A stretch of DNA of 5,911 nt from an uncultured Eubacteriales bacterium (GTDB lineage Bacteria > Bacillota > Clostridia > Oscillospirales > CAG-272): contig CATWNM010000059.1 of NCBI GenBank assembly GCA_958352145.1, forward strand, positions 1 through 5,911. The letters are read 5' to 3'. This document shows positions 1 to 5,381 of the stretch, piece after piece. A program made the position numbers and the translations under genes. Each line of letters opens with the position of its first letter. Position 1 is the stretch's first letter. The notes under the pieces were generated by a model. It had not been told where the DNA came from, searched no databases, and saw only the letters and a program-made list of their open reading frames with translations.

Positions 1-1
1 A

Positions 2-10
2 TGCTATACT
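2..10 (+). promoter_or_regulatory. Extended -10 element of the prfB promoter (-35 outside window)
   Basis: The bases TGCTATACT form an extended -10 box (TGn followed by TATACT at 5-10). The same ten bases ATGCTATACT recur at the strong promoter upstream of ylxM. The expected start point is near base 17, giving prfB a short leader of about 27 bases. The -35 box would lie upstream of the window, so only half of the promoter can be judged. Confidence 0.6.
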
Positions 11-20
11 AATATAGTTA

Positions 21-47
21 ATGAAATATTTGGAGGTTTACCCTTGA
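21..47 (+). other. Possible 8-codon upstream ORF ending in UGA-UAG over the prfB start
   Basis: An ATG at 21 opens a short frame encoding MKYLEVYP. It ends at TGA (45-47), with TAG next in the same frame (48-50). The TGA overlaps the prfB TTG start as TTGA (44-47), the arrangement seen in translationally coupled genes, and the prfB Shine-Dalgarno lies inside the small frame. The predicted transcript start near 17 leaves only about 4 bases before the ATG, with no Shine-Dalgarno, so translation would have to be nearly leaderless. UGA is read by RF2, the product of the next gene, so a sensing role is conceivable. Frames this short arise easily by chance. Confidence 0.2.
32..36 (+). promoter_or_regulatory. 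Shine-Dalgarno that fixes the TTG start of prfB
   Basis: GGAGG lies 7 bases before a TTG at 44-46. No in-frame ATG or GTG lies near it. The protein read from this TTG aligns with the normal RF2 amino terminus, so the rare start codon is accepted. Confidence 0.85.
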
Positions 48-1150
48 TAGTCGCACTAGAAGAGGCAAAATACAGTCTGAATGAACAGCGTGCAAAAGTT
101 TCGGAACTTGGCAATGCGCTGCGCATCGATGAACTGCGTCAAAAAACCGCGGAACTGGAAAAGCTAACCTATGCGGAAAACTTTTGGAATGATCAGGAAA
201 ATTCCAGTAAAATTCTTCAACAAACTAAACAATTAAAAGATAAAATTGACGCATATGAAAAGCTTTCTCAAAAGCTGGAGGATGCCATCACGCTTGCGGA
301 AATGGCCATTGAGGAAAACGACGAATCCTATACCGAAGAAGTCCAAAAAGAATTAGCCGAAATCATAAAAACCGAAGAGACGATGCGCTTGGAACTGCTG
401 CTCTCCGGAGAATATGATGCAAACAACGCGATTCTCTCTTTCCATCCGGGCGCCGGCGGAACAGAAGCGCAGGACTGGGCACTGATGCTCTACAGAATGT
501 ATACCCGATGGGGAGAAAAGCACGGCTACGATGTCAAGCTGATCGATTGGCTGGACGGTGAAGAAGCAGGGATCAAAAGCGCGACGATCATGGTTTCCGG
601 CACGAATGCTTACGGATACTTGAAGAGCGAAAACGGCGTGCACCGGCTGGTTCGCGTGTCGCCGTTTGACGCCTCCGGCCGGCGCCACACTTCTTTCGCT
701 TCGGTCGAAGTGATGCCTGAATTTAAAGACGACGGCAAAATCGAACTTCGCGACGAGGATTTAGAGATCACGGCGCACCGTTCAAGCGGCGCCGGCGGAC
801 AGCATATAAACAAAACCGACTCGGCGATTCGGATTTTGCACAAACCGACGGGAATTGTAGTCGGCTGCCAGACCGAACGCAGTCAGCTGCAAAACAAAGA
901 AACCGCGATGAAGATGCTGATTTCCAAGCTGATGGAGATCAAAGCTCGGGAAAAACTCGATAAAATCGAAGATATTCAGGGAAATAAGAACAATATCGAA
1001 TGGGGATCGCAAATCCGTTCCTATGTGTTTATGCCCTATACGCTTGTAAAAGATGCGCGTACAGGCTATGAAGACGGCAATATAGGCGCGGTCATGGACG
1101 GTGAAATCGACGGTTTTATCAACGCATATTTAAAAATGCTAGCCAAATAA
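44..1150 (+). CDS. prfB: Peptide chain release factor 2 (RF2)
   Basis: RF2 recognises UGA and UAA stop codons in the ribosomal A site and triggers release of the finished protein. The 368-residue product has the usual family length. It has an acidic, helical N-terminal domain (about 1-115), the SPF tripeptide that reads the stop codon (residues 206-208, in VRVSPFDASGRRHTSF), which marks RF2 rather than RF1, and the catalytic GGQ loop (251-253, in SSGAGGQHINKT). The start is TTG with GGAGG 7 bases upstream. Most bacterial prfB genes need a +1 programmed frameshift at CUU-UGA near codon 25. Here the corresponding stretch (about residues 24-30, NALRIDE) is read straight through with no stop, so synthesis does not depend on frameshifting. 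The gene has its own promoter and terminator and ends in TAA. Identity is very secure. Confidence 0.98.
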   Translation: MIVALEEAKYSLNEQRAKVSELGNALRIDELRQKTAELEKLTYAENFWNDQENSSKILQQTKQLKDKIDAYEKLSQKLEDAITLAEMAIEENDESYTEEVQKELAEIIKTEETMRLELLLSGEYDANNAILSFHPGAGGTEAQDWALMLYRMYTRWGEKHGYDVKLIDWLDGEEAGIKSATIMVSGTNAYGYLKSENGVHRLVRVSPFDASGRRHTSFASVEVMPEFKDDGKIELRDEDLEITAHRSSGAGGQHINKTDSAIRILHKPTGIVVGCQTERSQLQNKETAMKMLISKLMEIKAREKLDKIEDIQGNKNNIEWGSQIRSYVFMPYTLVKDARTGYEDGNIGAVMDGEIDGFINAYLKMLAK

Positions 1151-1162
1151 TCAAAGCATTAT

Positions 1163-1191
1163 AAAGAAAGCCGTACGCGGCTTTCTTTTTT
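1163..1191 (+). terminator. Rho-independent terminator of prfB
   Basis: GAAAGCCG (1166-1173) pairs with CGGCTTTC (1178-1185) around a 4-base loop. Three further A-T pairs extend the stem, and a run of six T (1186-1191) follows directly. It begins 12 bases after the prfB stop codon and separates prfB from the ylxM unit. Confidence 0.92.
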
Positions 1192-1201
1192 CAAAAAAAA
1201 C

Positions 1202-1230
1202 TTGACATCCGCCAAAAAGCATGCTATACT
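1202..1230 (+). promoter_or_regulatory. Strong housekeeping promoter of the ylxM-ffh-rpsP-khpA unit
   Basis: A perfect -35 TTGACA (1202-1207) is separated by exactly 17 bases from TATACT (1225-1230), which carries an extended -10 TGC (1222-1224). This is a near-consensus sigma-A promoter. The expected start point is about 1237. It lies just after the prfB terminator, so ylxM and the genes after it form a separate transcription unit. Confidence 0.93.
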
Positions 1231-1254
1231 CTGTAAAGTGTTTTGCTTTACAGA
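1230..1254 (+). repeat. 9-bp inverted repeat across the ylxM transcription start
   Basis: TCTGTAAAG (1230-1238) and CTTTACAGA (1246-1254) are perfect reverse complements separated by 7 bases. The left arm begins on the last base of the -10 box and covers the predicted start point near 1237. Most of that arm would therefore not be in the RNA if the start is where expected. That favours a DNA operator over an mRNA hairpin, although a start a few bases earlier would allow a 5' stem-loop. The regulator is unknown. Confidence 0.7.
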
Positions 1255-1272
1255 AAAAGCGGAGATACGAAA

Positions 1273-1647
1273 ATGTTTGAAAAGAATCTGAACATTTCCT
1301 TTTTGCTGGATTTTTATGGCGACGTCCTTGGAGACAAACAGCGGGAACTTGTGGATTTATATTATAACGAAGATCTTTCTTTGGCCGAAATTGCAAAAAG
1401 CTGCGGAATGACTCGCCAAGGTGTCCGCCATGTTTTGAAAAAAGCCGAGGACGAACTGGTCTCTCTAGAGCAAACGCTGGGCTTGGCGAATCATTTTGTA
1501 CAAATTAAGGAAAATAACGCCGAAATCGTTGACGCTCTGTTTTCCATATACGAACAACTAAAAAGCTTCTCAGTCCCAAACGATATTACAGAGCAACTGC
1601 TGACTGTCATCGAGCGTGTTCGGTCGCAGACGCAAATCGGAGAGTAA
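1273..1647 (+). CDS. ylxM: YlxM family helix-turn-helix protein, SRP-associated
   Basis: This 124-residue protein has a helix-turn-helix like sigma factor region 4 (about residues 36-57, LSLAEIAKSCGMTRQGVRHV), preceded by LGDKQRELVDLYY, the usual UPF0122/YlxM opening. Family members sit beside ffh or ftsY in Bacillota and are thought to modulate the signal recognition particle; work on the streptococcal homologue points to an effect on Ffh/FtsY activity. The ATG at 1273 is chosen because GGAGA lies 7 bases upstream. An in-frame TTG at 1243 would add ten residues, but it sits in the inverted repeat and lacks a binding site. The C-terminal half (about 70-124) is helical and less conserved. The ffh start lies one base after its stop. 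Family assignment is secure; the molecular role is less so. Confidence 0.93.
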   Translation: MFEKNLNISFLLDFYGDVLGDKQRELVDLYYNEDLSLAEIAKSCGMTRQGVRHVLKKAEDELVSLEQTLGLANHFVQIKENNAEIVDALFSIYEQLKSFSVPNDITEQLLTVIERVRSQTQIGE

Positions 1648-1648
1648 T

Positions 1649-2989
1649 ATGTTTCAAAGTTTAAGCGATAAACTGGCTAACGCATTTAAAAAATTTAAAA
1701 ATAAAGGAAAACTTACCGAGTCTGATGTCCGTGAAGGCATGCGGGAGGTTAAACTGGCGCTGCTTGAAGCAGACGTCAATTTTAAAGTCGTCAAAGATTT
1801 TGTAAAAACCGTGACGGAACGCGCAGTCGGCGAGGAAGTGCTTGAAAGTCTCCTGCCCGCACAGCAGATCATCAAGATCGTAAATGAAGAACTGATTGCG
1901 CTGATGGGTTCCGAAAACGCCAAACTTGAGATTGCCTCGGCGCCGCCAACCGTGGTCATGATGGTGGGACTGCAGGGCGCCGGAAAAACCACGCACGCCG
2001 GCAAACTCGCCGCCTATTATAAAAAGCGGGGAAAAAATCCGCTGCTCGTTGCCTGTGACATCTACCGTCCCGCCGCCATACAACAGCTTGAAATTGTCGG
2101 CGGAAAGCTGGATATTCCTGTATTCAGCATGGGAACGAACATTTCTCCCGTCGAAATCGCCAGAGCGGGCATTGCGCATGCCAAGAAAAGCGGCTGCGAC
2201 ATGGTATTTATCGATACAGCCGGACGCCTTCACATAGACGAAGCGCTGATGAACGAACTGAAAGAAATCAAGGCCGCCGTACAGCCAACCGAGATTCTTC
2301 TGGTTGCGGACGCAATGCTTGGACAAGACGCCGTGAATGTCGCCGAAAGCTTTAATGCGCTGCTGGATATCACCGGCGTCGTGCTGACAAAGATGGACGG
2401 CGATACGCGCGGCGGCGCGGCACTTTCGATCAAACACATCACCGGAAAACCCATTAAATTTATTGGAACTGGAGAAAAATTAGACGCGCTCGAACCTTTT
2501 CATCCGGATCGGCTGGCTTCCCGAATCCTAGGTATGGGCGATATGCTCACGCTGATCGAAAAAGCTGAGCAAGCCTACGATGAAAAGAAAGCGGCCGAAC
2601 TGGAGCAAAAAATACGTCAATCGTCGTTTACGCTCGACGATTATCTTGAACAAATGGCGCAACTAAAAAACATGGGCACCTTGGAATCTATGCTGAGCAT
2701 GATGCCTGGCGTGAAGCCCGGCGCTTTGAAAGATGCAAAAATAGACGAAAAGATGCTTGTGCATATGGAAGCGATCATTTTATCCATGACAAAAGAAGAA
2801 CGCGCCAAGCCCGAGATTCTCAATTTTTCGCGAAAAAAACGGATCGCTGCCGGCAGTGGAACCAATGTAGAAGAAATTAATAAAATTATCAAGCAATTTG
2901 AGCAAATGAAAAAATTGATGAAGCAATTCGCATCTAGTCCGAAACAAACCGGTCGTATGTTCGGCAGAAAGATGAAAATGCCGTTTTAA
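1649..2989 (+). CDS. ffh: Signal recognition particle GTPase Ffh (SRP54)
   Basis: Ffh binds the 4.5S-type SRP RNA and signal sequences emerging from the ribosome, then docks with FtsY to deliver membrane and exported proteins to the Sec translocon. The 446 residues match the usual length. The N domain spans about 1-95. The G domain carries the P-loop GLQGAGKTT (107-115), DIYRPAA (137-143), DTAGR (189-193), TKMD (247-250) and GTGEKLDALEPF (273-284). The methionine-rich M domain (about 327-446) includes the RNA-binding stretch SRKKRIAAGSGT (394-405) and a basic, Met-rich tail. The start at 1649 has GGAGAG (1639-1644) just upstream, overlapping the last codons of ylxM, which implies translational coupling. 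An in-frame GTG at 1616 is an unlikely start because the family begins MFxSLSDKL. No ftsY or SRP RNA gene is seen in the window. Confidence 0.98.
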   Translation: MFQSLSDKLANAFKKFKNKGKLTESDVREGMREVKLALLEADVNFKVVKDFVKTVTERAVGEEVLESLLPAQQIIKIVNEELIALMGSENAKLEIASAPPTVVMMVGLQGAGKTTHAGKLAAYYKKRGKNPLLVACDIYRPAAIQQLEIVGGKLDIPVFSMGTNISPVEIARAGIAHAKKSGCDMVFIDTAGRLHIDEALMNELKEIKAAVQPTEILLVADAMLGQDAVNVAESFNALLDITGVVLTKMDGDTRGGAALSIKHITGKPIKFIGTGEKLDALEPFHPDRLASRILGMGDMLTLIEKAEQAYDEKKAAELEQKIRQSSFTLDDYLEQMAQLKNMGTLESMLSMMPGVKPGALKDAKIDEKMLVHMEAIILSMTKEERAKPEILNFSRKKRIAAGSGTNVEEINKIIKQFEQMKKLMKQFASSPKQTGRMFGRKMKMPF

Positions 2990-3033
2990 CGGATTTTTAT
3001 AAACAATTTATATATTTTTGGAGGAAAAAATTC

Positions 3034-3279
3034 ATGTCAGTCAAAATCAGACTTAGAAGAATGGGCGCGAAAAAAGCCCCCTTTTACAGAGTGGTCGTCG
3101 CCGATTCCCGCTATCCCAGAGATGGCAGATTCATCGATGAAATCGGTTACTATAATCCGCTGACCGAGCCTGCCGACATCAAAATCGACGCTGAAAAGGC
3201 TGAAAAGTGGATCACCAGCGGCGCACAGCCTACCGATACTGTAAAAGCTCTTCTTAAAAAGAGCGGTATCGTAAAGTAA
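3034..3279 (+). CDS. rpsP: 30S ribosomal protein bS16
   Basis: This is a small-subunit ribosomal protein that binds 16S rRNA and aids 30S assembly. The 81-residue product opens with VKIRLRRMGAKKAPFYRVVV, followed by ADSRYPRDGRFIDEIGYYNP; both are bS16 hallmarks. It ends with TDTVKALLKKSGI. It is at the short end of the family and lacks the basic tail found in some homologues. GGAGG (3020-3024) lies 9 bases before the ATG. The 44-base gap after ffh is AT-rich with no clear promoter or terminator, so it is read as part of the ylxM-ffh operon. Confidence 0.98.
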   Translation: MSVKIRLRRMGAKKAPFYRVVVADSRYPRDGRFIDEIGYYNPLTEPADIKIDAEKAEKWITSGAQPTDTVKALLKKSGIVK

Positions 3280-3303
3280 TTCGTACTTGCAAAGGGCAAA
3301 CGA

Positions 3304-3543
3304 ATGCTTATACTCAAAGACGTGCTGACCGACATGGCTAAAGCTATCGTGAATGATCCCGACAGCGTATCGGTCACGGAAACCGAAGGAGAAAACGGAG
3401 ATATTCTTCTGACGCTCAGCGTTGCGCCCGACGATATGGGCCGCGTCATCGGCCGACACGGAAAGATTGCCAAAGCGCTCCGAGCCATTATGAAAGCGGC
3501 TTCAGCCTCCGTAAACAAAAAGGTTACCGTTGAAATTAAATGA
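3304..3543 (+). CDS. khpA: KH-domain RNA-binding protein KhpA (YlqC family)
   Basis: A 79-residue single KH-domain protein. The GxxG RNA-binding loop is GRHG (residues 50-53) within MGRVIGRHGKIAKALRAIM, preceded by the strand DILLTLSV. Members of this family bind RNA, usually with the partner KhpB (Jag/EloR), and in streptococci and related bacteria influence cell elongation and division. AAAGGG (3291-3296) lies 7 bases before the ATG, and the gene starts 24 bases after rpsP, so it is co-transcribed. It ends in TGA, the only gene here to do so. It is the last gene of the operon in this window: rimM, trmD and rplS, common next neighbours, do not follow. Confidence 0.95.
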   Translation: MLILKDVLTDMAKAIVNDPDSVSVTETEGENGDILLTLSVAPDDMGRVIGRHGKIAKALRAIMKAASASVNKKVTVEIK

Positions 3544-3559
3544 TCTAACAAATCGGAAA

Positions 3560-3577
3560 TATGTATGAAAATACATA
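3560..3577 (+). other. Small hairpin with a GAAA tetraloop after khpA
   Basis: TATGTAT (3560-3566) and ATACATA (3571-3577) form a perfect 7-bp stem closed by GAAA, a GNRA-type tetraloop. It lies 16 bases after the khpA stop. The stem is AT-rich and has no T-run, so it is not a terminator alone. A role in RNA 3'-end stability is possible but unproven. Confidence 0.45.
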
Positions 3578-3592
3578 CCCCGAAACGACACA

Positions 3593-3627
3593 GAAGCGCC
3601 GCTCTATATTTCATAGGGCGGCGCTTC
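3593..3627 (+). terminator. Strong 15-bp hairpin after khpA, lacking a U-run
   Basis: GAAGCGCCGC (3593-3602) pairs with GCGGCGCTTC (3618-3627). The pairing continues inward for five more pairs, including one G-T wobble, leaving a 5-base loop (3608-3612). The following bases, AATCACTC, contain no T-run, so it is not a classic intrinsic terminator. It could pause polymerase or block 3' exonucleases, with termination completed at the hairpin at 3692-3721. Confidence 0.6.
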
Positions 3628-3687
3628 AATCACTCATGAATAGTCATTTGTCCAATCCAAGCCTGAATCTATAGTTATTTCTGATAC

Positions 3688-3726
3688 AAAATACGGACGC
3701 CTTTATAAAAAGGCGTCCGTACTTTT
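3688..3726. terminator. Bidirectional terminator between converging units
   Basis: TACGGACGCCTTT (3692-3704) pairs perfectly with AAAGGCGTCCGTA (3709-3721) around a 4-base loop. On the plus strand TTTT follows at 3723-3726; on the minus strand TTTT follows (complement of 3688-3691). It is 37 bases beyond the stop of the minus-strand lipoprotein gene and about 150 bases beyond khpA, so it can end transcription from both sides. Confidence 0.88.
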
Positions 3727-3757
3727 CAATTGACAATGTATGGCTGAAACAACGAAA

Positions 3758-5236
3758 CTACTGTTCCACCCACTCTGACACCGCCGCTTGATAGTATTGA
3801 TTAATCACTCTCAAAAGATTTTGTGCTGAATTTTTATACGTGTCATACATGGAAGCAAAGCTACGATTGTATTCTTGCACCATTAGAATAAGCTGCTTAT
3901 TGTACGGGCCGATCTGATAATAATATCCTATATCAAACACAAGCGAATCGAAGATAATGTCCAGCATATCCGCCGACTCCTCGTCACGCGTACTTTGTCC
4001 AATCAGATTGACGTCATAATAAGCGGGCGTCACAATTTGTTTGCCGTAGTATGCCAATGCCTCCGTGATCACGCCTGTGCGCTCCAAATCGTTTTGAATG
4101 AGCGGTACGCAAATAAACTGTGAGTTGTAAGGAGCGATCGTAATATAATACGAATCCTGCGTTTCATTCAGCTTTGGATACGGCAGCACGCCAAAATCGC
4201 TCTCCATTTCACGCAGTTTGGGGATAACATGCATGGTCGTCATCCAAAAAAGCGCCTGATCATTCTGCCACATGGAAATAGGATCATTCGTCACTCTCTG
4301 ATATGTGATTGCGTACTGCGTATCAAATGCAATATCGAAATACTTTTCCAAAGCTGCAACCGTTGTCTCATTGTAAATGGTCAATTCAATCGTGCCGTCA
4401 TCGGCAATTGTGCAGCACTGTTGTCCCGCCCCATTTACAATCCCCATAACGGAGTCGTCCCATACCATGACGCCAAAACGGTCATTTTGGTTCATGAGAC
4501 CATCCTGATTCAGATCCTCTGTCACAGTTTTGCAAAGTTCTGCGAATTTATCCATCGTCCACTTGCCGTCGTAGACCAACTGATATGGATCCTCTAAATT
4601 ATACGCCTCATGCAGTTCCTTATTAAACAAAATAACAAAAGCCGCATCATTATCAGAAACTGTAATTTCACCGGTTGTAAAGAACATAACACCGTTTACA
4701 GAGAGATTTTCGTTAGCTTTTTGATCCCACCAACTTTTGGATAAGTCTATACCCGGAACTGAATTCAGATCATAGAGAAAATTGCTGTATGCCAGAACGC
4801 TCACATCATACCCTGCAATCAGCGCGAGATCAAAATTACAGTCGCCTGCATTGCAGTCGGTGCTGATCTGTGTATATCCGGGACCGCCACCGCTCGAATA
4901 CGCTTTTTTCACCGTCTGTTCAATTGTTATGTTGTAATTCTGCTCTACAAGCGCTTTTCGCTTATATTGCGCGTTATCCAGAGCCAAGGTGGACTCTTCC
5001 GTAAATTTAAAATCCTCGTACGCCACGTTCCCAGCAGTTAAAATATTAAATGTTTCTCCGCCGTAATCCGCTTGTTCTGGCACGCCGAGCTTCTCCGCCA
5101 AAGTTTCATTTGTATCCGATTCATCGCCGACGCCGCTGACATCACTAGAATCATTTGGTTTGCCGGAACTCGCACAAGCAGCCAACAAGTATAAGCTTGA
5201 CAAAGCAGCCAAAATCAAGCACATTAATCGTTTCAT
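3758..5236 (-). CDS. ABC-type extracellular solute-binding lipoprotein, probably for carbohydrate
   Basis: This 492-residue protein begins with a lipoprotein signal peptide: MKR, a hydrophobic core, and the lipobox LAAC with the lipid-bearing cysteine at residue 21. A Ser/Asp/Gly-rich linker (22-45) precedes the binding domain. Segments such as NFDLALIAGYDVSVLAYSNF, DLSKSWWDQ, FNKEL (204-208) and DGKWTMDKFAEL fit family 1 solute-binding proteins. DLNQDGLMNQND (241-252) has the spacing of a calcium-binding EF-hand loop. It would sit on the outer membrane face and hand its ligand to an ABC permease, but no permease or ATPase gene is in the window and the substrate is unknown. The mature chain has six cysteines besides the lipidated one, including adjacent C274-C275. 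The start at 5236 is chosen for the signal peptide; an upstream in-frame ATG at 5305 would bury it. The stop is TAG. Confidence 0.9.
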   Translation of the reverse strand: MKRLMCLILAALSSLYLLAACASSGKPNDSSDVSGVGDESDTNETLAEKLGVPEQADYGGETFNILTAGNVAYEDFKFTEESTLALDNAQYKRKALVEQNYNITIEQTVKKAYSSGGGPGYTQISTDCNAGDCNFDLALIAGYDVSVLAYSNFLYDLNSVPGIDLSKSWWDQKANENLSVNGVMFFTTGEITVSDNDAAFVILFNKELHEAYNLEDPYQLVYDGKWTMDKFAELCKTVTEDLNQDGLMNQNDRFGVMVWDDSVMGIVNGAGQQCCTIADDGTIELTIYNETTVAALEKYFDIAFDTQYAITYQRVTNDPISMWQNDQALFWMTTMHVIPKLREMESDFGVLPYPKLNETQDSYYITIAPYNSQFICVPLIQNDLERTGVITEALAYYGKQIVTPAYYDVNLIGQSTRDEESADMLDIIFDSLVFDIGYYYQIGPYNKQLILMVQEYNRSFASMYDTYKNSAQNLLRVINQYYQAAVSEWVEQ

Positions 5237-5242
5237 TTTTGG

Positions 5243-5248
5243 CCCCCC
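5243..5248 (-). promoter_or_regulatory. Unusual all-G ribosome binding site of the lipoprotein gene
   Basis: On the minus strand, six consecutive G lie 6 bases before the ATG at 5236. The run can pair with the anti-Shine-Dalgarno CCUCC using one G-U wobble in place of the usual A. Its placement supports the chosen start. Confidence 0.6.
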
Positions 5249-5316
5249 AATTATTTTTCTGGTTTTTGGGTTTAAAATCACACTTTTATACGCGGTGCCG
5301 GCCATCGGCCGTAAAA

Positions 5317-5347
5317 ATTATCTTGGAGACAACCGGCGCCTTTTCAA
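5317..5347 (-). promoter_or_regulatory. Weak candidate promoter of the lipoprotein gene
   Basis: On the minus strand, TTGAAA (5347-5342) is followed by GATAAT (5322-5317) with a 19-base spacer, longer than the ideal 17. It is the best pairing seen in the 145-base gap between the two minus-strand genes, but weak. The lipoprotein gene may instead be read through from upstream or rely on an activator. Confidence 0.25.
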
Positions 5348-5381
5348 AAGTAAAATGAGTAAAGCAATAAAGCGCTTCTTA

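Noticed and set aside
21..1150. prfB made by frameshifting from the upstream ATG at 21
   Set aside because: A +1 shift at CCT-TGA enters a frame that stops within about 13 codons, and only a -1 shift would reach prfB. The TTG start with its own GGAGG already gives a complete RF2 N terminus.
1661..2437. 258-residue minus-strand frame inside ffh
   Set aside because: It is fully antisense to an unmistakable ffh, has no recognisable domain or ribosome binding site, and is a coding shadow.
3648..3675. Promoter-like TTGTCC, 16-base gap, TATAGT on the plus strand
   Set aside because: Transcription would begin about 10 bases before the bidirectional terminator hairpin and yield only a few tens of bases; the -35 match is also poor.
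4229..4597. 122-residue plus-strand frame inside the lipoprotein gene
   Set aside because: It is antisense to a well-supported signal-peptide-bearing gene, with no Shine-Dalgarno and no family features.
5237..5305. Upstream extension of the lipoprotein to an ATG at 5305
   Set aside because: It would place 23 extra residues before a classic lipoprotein signal peptide, and the G-rich binding site sits correctly for the 5236 start.
5294..5340. Long-range pairing GGTGCCGG with CCGGCGCC and an inner CGGCC/GGCCG hairpin upstream of the lipoprotein gene
   Set aside because: The outer pairing needs a G-U wobble on the plus strand and becomes a mismatch on the transcribed minus strand. The inner stem is only 5 bp. 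This is not enough for a riboswitch or terminator.
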